From positions 665,952 to 729,951 of the forward strand of contig NZ_LIVT01000001.1 of the NCBI RefSeq assembly GCF_001905905.1: a DNA stretch of 64,000 bases. The letters are read 5' to 3'. Origin of the DNA: Streptomyces sp. CB02366 (GTDB lineage: Bacteria > Actinomycetota > Actinomycetes > Streptomycetales > Streptomycetaceae). Of the stretch, positions 8,531 through 16,643 are shown in pieces. How positions within the stretch are numbered: position 1 is the stretch's first letter; every line of letters starts with the position of its first letter. The translations under genes and the position numbers were made by a program. The notes under the pieces were generated by a model, which saw nothing but the letters and a program-made list of their open reading frames with translations, was not told the DNA's origin and did no database searches.

Positions 8531-9913
8531 TCACAGCTCCCCCATCCGGCGGATCACCGGGGCGACGCGCTGGACGCCGTGGCGGTAGGCGCCCCGGGCC
8601 GCGTTGCGGACGGTCTCGCGGACCGCGCCCCGGACCCGGCCCGGCTCCTGCGGTGCGGCGGCGCCGGGCAGGGGCGTGCCGTCGGGGGCCAGTTGGTGGC
8701 GGCCGAGGATGCCGGGGAGGTAGCCGGGGGCGGTGGCGGGCGTGTAGTAGGGGGCGAGCGGCGGGAGTTCGCCGCCGTCGAGGAGGGCGGCGACCTTGGC
8801 GCGGGCGGCGTCGTAGGCGGTGCCGTACGAGCCGTCGGCGGCGACGCCCTGCCGTGCCACCCACTCCGCGTCCGGCCGGGGCCGCGTCCCGCCGTCGAGC
8901 CGGTCCCAGGAGGTGAGGAGTCCGGAGCCGACGAAGTGGTGGTTGCCGAGCGGCTCGCGGACGCCGAGGTCGGTGAGGATCGCGGTGGGGATGCGGCGGT
9001 GCAGCGACTCCAGGGCGGCGGTCGAGGAGACCGTGACCAGGAGGTCGGTGCGGTCCAGGACCTCGCCCATGTGCCCGTATACGAGGCGGAAGTTGGGCGG
9101 CAGGCCGCCGGGCAGCCGCTGTGCGAGCTTCTGGTAGGGCAGCTCCTCGATGTGCGTGGTGTGCTCGCCGGGCTTGGAGCGCAGTTTCAGCAGCACCTCG
9201 CGGCGCGGGTGCAGCCGGGCGTGCTCGACGAGCCGGCGCAGGAGGTACGTACGGTCGGCGCGCGTGGCCGGGACGGAGGGCTGGGCGGCGAACACCACGG
9301 TGTCGCGGCCCTCTTCGGGGCGGTACGGGGCCCCGCCGAGGAAGGGGAGGGCCGCCTCGGTGACCGCCGAGGCGTCGGCGCCCACCCCCTCGTACACCGC
9401 GCGGAAACGCTCCGCGTCGTGGGCCGAGTTGGCGAGGACGACGTCCGCGCCGTGGCGCAGCAGCAGCCCGTCGGCCAGCTTCTCGTAGACGACGCCGACG
9501 TATCCGGTGACGACGACGGGCCGCCGCGGGAGATCCAGGGCGGCCAGGCCGTGCAGCATGGCCTGGACGCCGCCGCCGACGAGGGCGAGGACGACGACGT
9601 CGTACGCCTCGTGGCGCACGGTGTGCAGGAACTCGACGGCGGTGACCTCGCGGACCCGCCCGGCGTCGATCCCGACCTCGCCGACCTCCGCCAGCTGGCG
9701 GGGCGTCGGGGTGGCCCGGCCGCGCAGCAGCAGCCCGCTGACCTCGACGGGACGCGCGCCCGGCCCACCGGACTCGGCGGTCAGACGGCGCGCGGTGAGC
9801 GCGCCCCATTTCCACCGGGTGTCGGAATCGGCGAGGACGGCGACCCGCAGCGCCGGTCGGGGTGCGGCGGGGCTTTCGGCCGGATCGGCCTGAGGGCTGG
9901 TACGTGGGGGCAC
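8531..9913 (-). CDS. DUF6716 putative glycosyltransferase
   Basis: About 460 residues, soluble, family DUF6716 as I recall it, whose members are annotated as putative glycosyltransferases. Signatures are RVAVLADSDTRWKWGALTARRL near the N-terminus, VVVTGYVGVVYEKL, VTVSSTAALESLHRRIP (a GT-B-like C-terminal S-T segment), ILTDLGVREPLGNHHFVGSG and SWDRLDGG. I chose GTG 9911-9913 because the conserved sequence begins shortly after it; an in-frame GTG at 9953-9955 would add 14 residues that look like leader. It is the first gene of the leftward nonulosonate run (DUF6716, NeuA-HAD, NeuB, transferase) and is divergent from the GT2 gene at 10442. GTTCACC repeats lie 125-160 bp upstream. Confidence 0.78.
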   Translation of the reverse strand: MPPRTSPQADPAESPAAPRPALRVAVLADSDTRWKWGALTARRLTAESGGPGARPVEVSGLLLRGRATPTPRQLAEVGEVGIDAGRVREVTAVEFLHTVRHEAYDVVVLALVGGGVQAMLHGLAALDLPRRPVVVTGYVGVVYEKLADGLLLRHGADVVLANSAHDAERFRAVYEGVGADASAVTEAALPFLGGAPYRPEEGRDTVVFAAQPSVPATRADRTYLLRRLVEHARLHPRREVLLKLRSKPGEHTTHIEELPYQKLAQRLPGGLPPNFRLVYGHMGEVLDRTDLLVTVSSTAALESLHRRIPTAILTDLGVREPLGNHHFVGSGLLTSWDRLDGGTRPRPDAEWVARQGVAADGSYGTAYDAARAKVAALLDGGELPPLAPYYTPATAPGYLPGILGRHQLAPDGTPLPGAAAPQEPGRVRGAVRETVRNAARGAYRHGVQRVAPVIRRMGEL

Positions 9914-10037
9914 ATCCCAGAAATTAGGAAGGCATTTCGATGGGCGGCCCAACACAACAGCAACAAATGGTTAACAGGCGGCCGACGCTTGGGGAATCGG
10001 CGGACCGGGCGCACCAAAAGGGCTTTTACGAGGCCCA

Positions 10038-10070
10038 GTTCACCTGTCCTCCAGCCGTCGTTCACCTGCC
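10038..10070 (+). promoter_or_regulatory. PhoP-like direct repeat A
   Basis: GTTCACC at 10038-10044 and again at 10060-10066, exactly 22 bp apart, that is two 11-nt PhoP units. The unit in between (CTCCAGC, 10049-10055) fits poorly. The element lies in an unusually A/T-rich divergent intergenic region, about 125 bp before the DUF6716 start. PhoP of Streptomyces binds 11-nt units based on GTTCACC. Binding here is inferred. Confidence 0.5.
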
Positions 10071-10357
10071 GCTCGCGGCGCAGGAGGGAATCGGGTCCGC
10101 GCCGGGGCCGCGTGCCGGCGCCGCGATATTTTCCGGCGCATCCGTTTTCGGCCGCACTTCTTCGTGAAGAAAGGCGAATTCCCTCGTCCGGCCTGCAGGC
10201 CTGCACGGAAAGCGATCCGGGCGGTGGCGGTGAATCCGGCCGGGGCGCCGCCCCCGCCTTGTCCCCGGCCGTACCCGGCGCCGGGTGCGCGCCGCCGCAC
10301 GACACGGCGTCGGGCGGGGCCCGCCTCCGGGCCCCGGCGGCGGGGCGGCCGTCGTCG

Positions 10358-10390
10358 ATTCACCGCCCCGACGGCCGTCGTTCACCTGGC
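10358..10390 (+). promoter_or_regulatory. PhoP-like direct repeat B and possible leaderless -10
   Basis: ATTCACC at 10358-10364 and GTTCACC at 10380-10386 are again exactly 22 bp apart, with a non-matching unit between. The second copy lies in a 15-bp direct repeat (GCCGTCGTTCACCTG) that also occurs at 10054-10068. Downstream, TAACGT (10429-10434) sits 7 nt before the GTG of the GT2 gene, a leaderless-promoter arrangement, and no ribosome site is visible. Regulation is inferred. Confidence 0.5.
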
Positions 10391-10441
10391 GTCCTCGTCG
10401 GGGACAAGGGCTGTGCCGCGGCCCCGCCTAACGTCGTCCGC

Positions 10442-11425
10442 GTGGTCAAGCTCTCCGTCATCGTGCCGTTCTTCAACGTGCGGCCCTACGCCTCCGACAC
10501 CCTCCGAAGTCTGCGGGCCAACGCCCGTGAGGACTTCGAGTTCCTCCTCGTCGACGACTGTTCGACCGATGGGACGACCCGGCTCCTGGAGCGGGCCGCG
10601 GACGAGGTCCCCGGGGCGGTCCTGCTGCGCCACGAGGTGAACGGCGGTCTCGCGACCGCGCGCAACACCGGCCTGGACGCGGCACGCGGCGAGTACATCG
10701 CCTTCCTGGACGGTGACGACTGGCTGGCCGCGGGGCACTACGCACGGCTGGTGGCCCGGACCGAGGCGCTGGGGTGCGACTTCGTGCGCATCGACCACGT
10801 CCGGGCGGACGGGAGGTCCCGGACCGTGCACCGGGTTCCGCACGGGCCGCACGGAGTGGTCGGCGATCCCCGCGCCGCGATCCTGCCCGCCCACCGCACC
10901 ACGTCGGTGGATTACGCGTTCGCCTGGGCGGGCCTCTACCACCGGCGGCTGCTGGACCGGGGGCTGCTGCGTTTCACCGAGGGGCTGCGCACGGCGGAGG
11001 ACCGGCCGTGGATCTGGCGGCTGCACCGGGAGGCGGAATCCTTCGCCGTGCTGGGGCTGCTCAGCCATTTCTACCGGCGCGGGGTGGCCACCTCGCTGAC
11101 CCGGATCGGGGACGAACGCCGGCTCGATTTCCTGCGGGCCTACGACGAGGTCGTCGCCGGGGCCGCAGCCGACCGCGACGCGGACGCCCTGCTGCCGAAG
11201 GCCGTCCGCACCTACTGCGCGGTCCTCGCCCACCACCTGGGCGCCCTCGACGCGTTCGAACCCGCCGTGGCCCGCGCGCTGAAGTCGCGCGGGGCGGAGG
11301 CCCTGGGGAGACTGCCGCAGCGGCTGCTGGACGAGGCGCTCGACGCCATGGACGTGACACGGGCGGCCCGGGTGCGCAGGCTGCGCCGCCGACCGGTCGC
11401 CGCGAAGGGGGCCTCGGCCATATGA
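10442..11425 (+). CDS. Family 2 glycosyltransferase (first copy)
   Basis: GT-A inverting glycosyltransferase of 327 residues. It has LSVIVPFFNVRPYASDTLRSL, FLLVDDCSTDGTT, RHEVNGGLATARNTGLDAARGEYIAFLDGDDW with the DxD-like DGDDW, and the later RTAEDRPWIWRLH and FYRRGVATSLT. It probably adds or starts a hexose unit on the wall polymer, working from UDP-sugar at the cytoplasmic face. The start GTG 10442-10444 has no ribosome site but has TAACGT 7 nt upstream, so the mRNA may be leaderless. Its stop overlaps the next gene as ATGA. It is clearly paralogous to the GT2 gene at 15592-16557, with many shared motifs along the full length. Confidence 0.9.
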   Translation: MVKLSVIVPFFNVRPYASDTLRSLRANAREDFEFLLVDDCSTDGTTRLLERAADEVPGAVLLRHEVNGGLATARNTGLDAARGEYIAFLDGDDWLAAGHYARLVARTEALGCDFVRIDHVRADGRSRTVHRVPHGPHGVVGDPRAAILPAHRTTSVDYAFAWAGLYHRRLLDRGLLRFTEGLRTAEDRPWIWRLHREAESFAVLGLLSHFYRRGVATSLTRIGDERRLDFLRAYDEVVAGAAADRDADALLPKAVRTYCAVLAHHLGALDAFEPAVARALKSRGAEALGRLPQRLLDEALDAMDVTRAARVRRLRRRPVAAKGASAI

Positions 11426-12756
11426 CCGTCAGGATCTTCCACGCCTCCTCGCCCGAGGCGGTGGTGCTGCTCGCCGCGGCGATCGACGCGGGGTGCTTCA
11501 CCGAGCCGGACCGCCGCGTCCTGCTGCTCTCCCGGCTCGGGGCGGCCCCGGAGGCCGCCCCCGACCTCTCGGAGACCGCCGGCTTCGAGCTGCTGCGCGA
11601 CCGGTTCGACGAAGTCCGCTCCTGGAACGACGCGATCGCCCCCTTCCACCCGGCCGGCTGGCTGCCCCGGGCGGACGACGCCCCGCTGTGGGAACGCCAC
11701 TTCCGGCGCGCGTGGGGGCTGGGCGGGGCGGAGGTGGAGCTGGTGGTGGACTCCCCGCACGCCGGGCCGGCCCGGGCCCTCACCCAGGTGTTCGCCGGGG
11801 TTCCGGTCGACGCGTACGCGGAGGGGCCAGGCGGTTACGGCCCGACCGGGGAGAAGATCCCGCCGCTGACCGGGGCCCGGGTGCGGCGGTTGCTCCATCC
11901 GGACCTGGTCCCCGGGGCGCGCCCGCTGCTCCTGGGCGAGTACGAGGTGGAGTCGCGGACCGTACCGGCCGAGGCGATCGTGAAGGTGGTCGCCGAACTC
12001 GCTTCCTCGGCCGTGGAGACGCCCGCCGTCGAGGCGCCCGCCCTGCTGCTCGGACAGGATCTCGCCGGAGCCGGGCTGATCACAGCGGCCGAGGAGGCGG
12101 GGCTGCGGCTGGAGATGGTGCGCGGGGCGGCCGCCCTCGGCCACACCCGGCTGGTGTACGCGCCGGACCCGTACACCCCGTGGGAGCATCCGGCGGCCCT
12201 GCTCGCCGAGGCCGGACGGCTGGGCGTCGGACTGACGGTGCTGGGCACCGCGTCGCCGGTGCCGGCCGACGTGCTGCTGCACCGGTTGCGTCCCGCGCTG
12301 GTGGTGGGATGCACCGCGACGGCGCTGTTCGGGGCGGCCCGGTTCCACGGCCTGCCGGTGGCGGCCGTCGGCACGGAACTGCTGCTGGAACGGCTGACGC
12401 CGTACGAGAACGGCGAGCGGATACCGGCGACGCTGGCGGACGCCGTGCTGCCGCCGCTGGCGGACGGCCGGGCGGTGGCCGCGCAACGGCCTTCCGATGA
12501 GGTGGAGTTGACCGGCCTCCTCGCGGCCGTCGCGTTCGCGATGCGGCCGCGGGTCCGTCCCGACCTTCGGCCGGACGCCGAGCGCTACCTCGCCGCACAC
12601 CTGGACGGCCGTACCTGGCGCTATTTCAAGCGCCGCCGCCTGGCCTCGCTGGCGCTGCCCGGCGTGGTCCCGGCGCGGCTGGCGTTCCTGCGCTCGCACC
12701 CGGCCCTGCGCCGCGCGGCCCGGAGGGCCCGGGCCCTGCGGAACGGAAGGGGCTGA
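11422..12756 (+). CDS. Polysialyltransferase-family glycosyltransferase (first copy)
   Basis: 444 residues, member of the bacterial alpha-2,8-polysialyltransferase family (PF07388 type, recognised from memory). Segments shared with the second copy at 14212-15588 are RIFHASSPEAVVLLAAAIDAG, SWNDAIAPFHPAGWLPR, a RRLLHPDLVPGARPLLL block, ALLLGQDL, a GCTATALFGAARFHGLPV block and LTPYENGERIP. It should transfer a nonulosonic acid from CMP-sugar to the growing polymer, in the cytoplasm. ATG 11422-11424 overlaps the GT2 stop (ATGA), so the two are translationally coupled. No membrane segments or signal peptide. Confidence 0.82.
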   Translation: MTVRIFHASSPEAVVLLAAAIDAGCFTEPDRRVLLLSRLGAAPEAAPDLSETAGFELLRDRFDEVRSWNDAIAPFHPAGWLPRADDAPLWERHFRRAWGLGGAEVELVVDSPHAGPARALTQVFAGVPVDAYAEGPGGYGPTGEKIPPLTGARVRRLLHPDLVPGARPLLLGEYEVESRTVPAEAIVKVVAELASSAVETPAVEAPALLLGQDLAGAGLITAAEEAGLRLEMVRGAAALGHTRLVYAPDPYTPWEHPAALLAEAGRLGVGLTVLGTASPVPADVLLHRLRPALVVGCTATALFGAARFHGLPVAAVGTELLLERLTPYENGERIPATLADAVLPPLADGRAVAAQRPSDEVELTGLLAAVAFAMRPRVRPDLRPDAERYLAAHLDGRTWRYFKRRRLASLALPGVVPARLAFLRSHPALRRAARRARALRNGRG

Positions 12757-12786
12757 GGCCCGGGGCGGGAGAGCGGGCGCCTCAGG

Positions 12787-12990
12787 GCCGCCCGCACGCT
12801 TCGGCGTCCCGGGTGTCCCCGCCCGTTTCGGTACCCCGTCGCCCGCCCGCACGCTGCGGGCCCCGGGGCTCCCCGCACGCGTCGGCACCCCGCTGCCCGC
12901 CCGCACGTCGGCACGCCCGCCCGCACGTCGGCACGCCGGCGCGCGCGTCGGCACCCCGTCGTCCTCCTGTCGTGCCCACGCGCGCCTCAC
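12787..12990. repeat. Degenerate tandem repeat between convergent genes
   Basis: The gap between the convergent polysialyltransferase and acyltransferase genes is filled by variants of a Cs/Gs-rich unit around CGCACG-TCGGCACCCC. Two copies are exact and adjacent: GCCCGCCCGCACGTCGGCAC at 12895-12914 and 12915-12934. Further imperfect copies lie on both sides (about 12790, 12845, 12875, 12945). No gene is supported here. It resembles a decaying minisatellite. Confidence 0.65.
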
Positions 12991-13041
12991 CGCCGGGGCC
13001 CTTCGCACGGCGCCCCGCGGATGCCCGGCGGCGGCTGGGGG

Positions 13042-14127
13042 TCAGCCCAGGACCCTGCTCGCCCCCGCCCGCCCCCACAGCAGGGCCGCACCGAACGACA
13101 GGGCCGTCGTGGCCGCCGTGATCCCGACCACCAGCGCACCGGCGGCCGGGCCGCCCAGATCCGTGCGGACGAAGGCGTCGGTGAGGGCGCCGAGCACCAG
13201 CACATGCACGAGGTAGGCCCCGAACGACGCCTCGGACAGCCGGGTCAGGGCGGGACGCATCCGCTCCGGGACGCGCACGCCGTGCAAGGACGCCAGGACG
13301 CCGAGGCTGGACAGGGCCACCAGGACGTGGGCGTACGGAATCGCGTAGTGCACCTCGTACTGGTAGGCGATCACCCCGGCCGCGCCGGCCGCCGCGAGCA
13401 GCGACCAGGGCCACCGCCGCCTGCCGAACGCGCCCGCGGGGGCGGCGAGCAGCAGGGCTCCGAGCACCGCGTAGATCAGTTGGTACGGGGCGAAGGTCCA
13501 GCCGAAGCGCGGCAGTTCGCGGCCGAAGACCTCTCCCAGGTCGCCGAGGAGGGTGGGGGCGGCGGTCAGGACCACCAGCACCGCGCCCAGCCCCCAGGGG
13601 CGCTTGCCCGCCCGGACCAGGACGACCAGGCCCAGGACCAGGACCACGGGGAGGTAGGCGTACAGGTACCAGAGGTGGTAGGCCGGGCGGACCGAGGCGA
13701 GGAGGGCCTCCGGGGCGAGTCGGCGGACCGGGTCGTCGTTGGTGTCCCGGAGCGCGCCCCAGACCAGGTAGAGAGCGGTCCAGACGGCGAGCGGCACGAC
13801 GATGCGCACGACGCGTCGCCGCAGCCGTGCGCCGTCCTTGGGCGGGGCCCCGACCAGGACCACCCAGCCGGCGATGGCGAAGAAGAGCGGCACGGCGAAC
13901 CGCCCGAGGGAGTCGGCGGTCAGCCCGGCCCAGTAGGCGCCGGGCCCCTGCGCGGCCGTCCGCCCCACCGCGTTCACGAACGCGGAACCGGTGTGGAGGC
14001 CGATCACGGCGACCGAGCAGAGCAGCCGGATCAGGTCGATGTCGTAGCGGTGCTCGCGGACCGGCAGGACCGCTTCCGGGGTCGTCGGCGCGGAAGCGGG
14101 GGCCGGGGCGGAGGGTGTGGGAGGCAT
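13042..14127 (-). CDS. Acyltransferase family 3 membrane protein
   Basis: Integral membrane O-acyltransferase of 361 residues, related to OafA and other polysaccharide acetylases. After a Pro/Ala-rich N-terminus it has YDIDLIRLLCSVAVIGLHTGSAFV, the expected R and H of the family's first helix, then about ten hydrophobic segments including FAVPLFFAIAGWVVLVG and LWYLYAYLPVVLVLGLVVLV. It would acylate a sugar of the wall polymer. It follows the second polysialyltransferase gene by 84 nt on the same strand and probably belongs to that operon. The start ATG is 14125-14127. Confidence 0.88.
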   Translation of the reverse strand: MPPTPSAPAPASAPTTPEAVLPVREHRYDIDLIRLLCSVAVIGLHTGSAFVNAVGRTAAQGPGAYWAGLTADSLGRFAVPLFFAIAGWVVLVGAPPKDGARLRRRVVRIVVPLAVWTALYLVWGALRDTNDDPVRRLAPEALLASVRPAYHLWYLYAYLPVVLVLGLVVLVRAGKRPWGLGAVLVVLTAAPTLLGDLGEVFGRELPRFGWTFAPYQLIYAVLGALLLAAPAGAFGRRRWPWSLLAAAGAAGVIAYQYEVHYAIPYAHVLVALSSLGVLASLHGVRVPERMRPALTRLSEASFGAYLVHVLVLGALTDAFVRTDLGGPAAGALVVGITAATTALSFGAALLWGRAGASRVLG

Positions 14128-14211
14128 GGTCCTCAGGGGGTGGGTCGAGCTGCGCGGAGCGCGCGGGGCGGGTCGCGGGACGGCGCCGCCGGTGTGGGCC
14201 CCGGCCCCGGG

Positions 14212-15588
14212 TCAGAGGCCCAGGGTGCTGCGGGTGCGCCGTACGGTGCGGCGCAGTCGGACCGCCGCTCCGCGGGGACCGCCGCCGGGCAGGGTGAGGC
14301 TCTGCAGGCGGCGGCGTTTGACGTAGTGCTGGGTGGTCGGGTCGAGGTGCTCCCGCAGCCAGGCTTCGGCGTCGGCCCGCAGGCCGGGGTTGAGCTTGGC
14401 CTGCATGCAGTAGCCGACGGTCCGTACCAGCGGGGCGAGGGTGTCCGGTGCGGTGCGCGGCAGCCGGGGCACCGGTTCGGAGCCCTGCGCGTCCAGGTCG
14501 GGCACGAGGTGGTCGGTGATCGTCAGGGGGATGCGGTTGCTGTTCTCGTACGGGGTGATCCGGTCGAGGACCAGCCGGGTGCCGACGCGGGCGACGGGGA
14601 TGCCGTAGTACGCGGCGGCGGTGAACATCGCGGTGGAGAAGCAGCCGACGACGAGGGTGGGAGCGCACCGCTCGTACAGCGTCTCGGCGAGCAGGGGGCC
14701 GTCGAGCGTGGTGAGGCGTACGCCGAGTTCGGCGGCGGCCTCGTCCAGGGCCCGGGAGTAGCCGGCCGGGGCGGTGGGGTGCGGTTTGAAGAGGATCGAG
14801 GTGTGCCCGGCGCGGACGGCTCCGCGCAGCATCGTCACGTGCAGGCCCTCCTCCTCCTCGGGGGTGAGGATGGAGAGGGCGGCGAGGTACTGGCCGAGCA
14901 GCATCGCGGTGGGGGCGGCGGCCTCGGCGGCGGCGAGCTTCCGGTCGTCCTCGGCCGCGGCGGCGATCTCGGAGAGGACGGCGCGGAAGGCGTCGTCGGG
15001 GACGAGTTCGGGCTCGGCGCTGGCCTCGGCGAGGAGGAGGGGGCGCAGTCCGGCCACCAGGTCGAGGTGGAGGACCCGCCGGACGCGGCAGGCGATGGAC
15101 TGGGGCAGCCGGTTGCGGGTGGGCCCGTAGCTCATCAGGCCGTCGGCGTAGACGTGGACGGCGCTCTCGGAGAAGATCGCGGCGAGCGCGCGGGCCGGGT
15201 TGACCTGGATGGACTCGACGGCCAGCTCGACGGGGGCCTCGGGGGCGATGTCCCAGGCGAGGCGGAAGGCCCGCTGCCACAGGACGGTCTCCTCGGAGCG
15301 GGGGCCCCAACCGCTGGGGTGGTGCGGGCTGATGGCCTCGTTCCAGTCGACGACGGTGTCGAAGCGGGCGGCGAGGGTGCCGTAACCGCGCATCTCCTCC
15401 AGGCGCAGGGCGGTCTCGGGGACGGCCGCGTTGTTGGAGACCAGCAGGATGCGGCGGCTGTCCCGGGCGCGGCCGAACTGCCCCGCGTCGAGCGCGGCGG
15501 CCAGGGTGGCCAGCCCGTACAGGGTGGAGACCTGGAAGATCTGGGTGCGCGGGGGTGCGGGGGCGGGGGCGGGGGCGGGGAGGGGCAT
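14212..15588 (-). CDS. Polysialyltransferase-family glycosyltransferase (second copy)
   Basis: 458 residues, paralogue of the gene at 11422-12756. It opens with a Pro/Ala tract, then IFQVSTLYGLATLAAALDAGQF, DWNEAISPHHPSGWGPRSEE, RRVLHLDLVAGLRPLLLAEA, AMLLGQYLAALSILTPEEEEG, ILFKPHPTAPAGYS (a clear KPHP motif, which the first copy lacks: it has YAPDPYTP there), GCFSTAMFTAAAYYGIPVAR and ITPYENSNRIP. The retained HP and S-T motifs suggest a fully active CMP-nonulosonate transferase. ATG 15586-15588 begins 3 nt after the GT2 stop. It is the middle gene of GT2 - polysialyltransferase - acyltransferase on the minus strand. Confidence 0.85.
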   Translation of the reverse strand: MPLPAPAPAPAPPRTQIFQVSTLYGLATLAAALDAGQFGRARDSRRILLVSNNAAVPETALRLEEMRGYGTLAARFDTVVDWNEAISPHHPSGWGPRSEETVLWQRAFRLAWDIAPEAPVELAVESIQVNPARALAAIFSESAVHVYADGLMSYGPTRNRLPQSIACRVRRVLHLDLVAGLRPLLLAEASAEPELVPDDAFRAVLSEIAAAAEDDRKLAAAEAAAPTAMLLGQYLAALSILTPEEEEGLHVTMLRGAVRAGHTSILFKPHPTAPAGYSRALDEAAAELGVRLTTLDGPLLAETLYERCAPTLVVGCFSTAMFTAAAYYGIPVARVGTRLVLDRITPYENSNRIPLTITDHLVPDLDAQGSEPVPRLPRTAPDTLAPLVRTVGYCMQAKLNPGLRADAEAWLREHLDPTTQHYVKRRRLQSLTLPGGGPRGAAVRLRRTVRRTRSTLGL

Positions 15589-15591
15589 GGA

Positions 15592-16557
15592 TCAGGCGGC
15601 CTTCTGCTTGGGGCGCAGCCGGCCGAGCAGCGTGCCGCGCTTGTCGTCGATCATCGCGAGGGTGCGGTCGAGCACGTCCTGCGGCATCCGGGCCAGCGCG
15701 GCGGTGGACTCGGCGCGCAGCCGCCGGGCGGTGCCGGGCTCGTAGTCACCGGCCTTCTCGTTGTGGAAGGCGATCATGGCGCAGTAGGTGCGCACGGCCT
15801 TCGGCAGCAGCGTCTCCGCGTCCCGGTCCGCGCTCAACTGGTCCAGCAGCGTGTCGTAGGCGGGGAAGAAGTCGAGCTGGCGCGCGTCCTTGATCTGGGT
15901 CAGGGAGGTGGTGACGCCGCGCCGGTAGAAGATGCCGTACAGCCCGAGCGCCGCGTAGCTGCGGGCGCGCAGATGGAGCTGCCATATCCACAACCGGTCC
16001 TCGGCGGTGCGCAGTTCGGTGGCGAAGCGCTGCGCGCCGTCCGCGAAGAGCCGCCGGTGGTAGATCCCGGCCCAGACGAACGGGTAGTCGACCATGGTCT
16101 CGCGCTCGGGCACGCCGATCCCGTCGCGGGGGTCGAGCAGGGTGTCCCGGAGGGGGGCGGGGGCGCGGCGCACCACGCGGGTGGTGCCGGTGGACTGGAC
16201 GTGGTCGGTGCGGGCGAAGTCGCAGTCGAGTTCCCGGGCCGCGCGCACCAGGCGGTCCAGGTGGCCGGGGGCGTACCAGTCGTCGCCGTCGAGAAAGGTG
16301 AGGTAGTCGCCCTCGGCGGCGTCGATGCCGCTGTTGCGGGCGGCCGCGATGCCGGTGTTCGTCCGGTGCCTGATCACCCGGGCGCCGGGGAGCCGTTCGG
16401 CCCACTGGTCCACGATGTCCTGCGTACCGTCGGTGGACGCGTCGTCGACCAGCAGGAACTCGATGTCCGGGTCGGCGTTGCGGGCCAGACTGCCCAGGGT
16501 GGTCGGTGCATAGGGCGCGACATTGTGGAGCGGTACGACGACGGACAGTTTCGGCAC
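15592..16557 (-). CDS. Family 2 glycosyltransferase (second copy)
   Basis: About 321 residues, paralogue of 10442-11425. Motifs are KLSVVVPLHNVAPYAPTTLGSL, FLLVDDASTDGTQ, RHRTNTGIAAARNSGID, YLTFLDGDDWYAPGH, RTAEDRLWIWQLH and FYRRGVTTSLTQI. I prefer GTG 16555-16557, which has GAAGGTGAGG just upstream. An in-frame GTG at 16567-16569 would overlap that site. First gene of the minus-strand cassette; a GTTCACC-type repeat pair lies 58-86 bp upstream. It probably builds the same or a related part of the nonulosonate polymer as its paralogue. Confidence 0.9.
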   Translation of the reverse strand: MPKLSVVVPLHNVAPYAPTTLGSLARNADPDIEFLLVDDASTDGTQDIVDQWAERLPGARVIRHRTNTGIAAARNSGIDAAEGDYLTFLDGDDWYAPGHLDRLVRAARELDCDFARTDHVQSTGTTRVVRRAPAPLRDTLLDPRDGIGVPERETMVDYPFVWAGIYHRRLFADGAQRFATELRTAEDRLWIWQLHLRARSYAALGLYGIFYRRGVTTSLTQIKDARQLDFFPAYDTLLDQLSADRDAETLLPKAVRTYCAMIAFHNEKAGDYEPGTARRLRAESTAALARMPQDVLDRTLAMIDDKRGTLLGRLRPKQKAA

Positions 16558-16614
16558 GCGGCCCCTCACCTTCGATCACGGTCCCGACAACGTAGTGAGA
16601 CCGTGGAAGGATCG

Positions 16615-16643
16615 GGTGACTCCCGGCCCGACGGCGGGTGAAC
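16615..16643 (-). promoter_or_regulatory. PhoP-like direct repeat C
   Basis: Read on the minus strand, GTTCACC (16637-16643) is followed 22 bp later by AGTCACC (16615-16621), the same spacing as in repeats A and B. The middle 11-nt unit does not match. The site is 58 bp upstream of the second GT2 start, the same relative place as repeat B has to the first. Function is inferred. Confidence 0.42.

Noticed and set aside
13021..16641. Very long open frame on the plus strand opposite the acyltransferase, polysialyltransferase and GT2 genes
   Set aside because: It is an antisense shadow of genes with clear families; high GC leaves few stop codons. The translation is Gly/Arg/Val-rich without domains.
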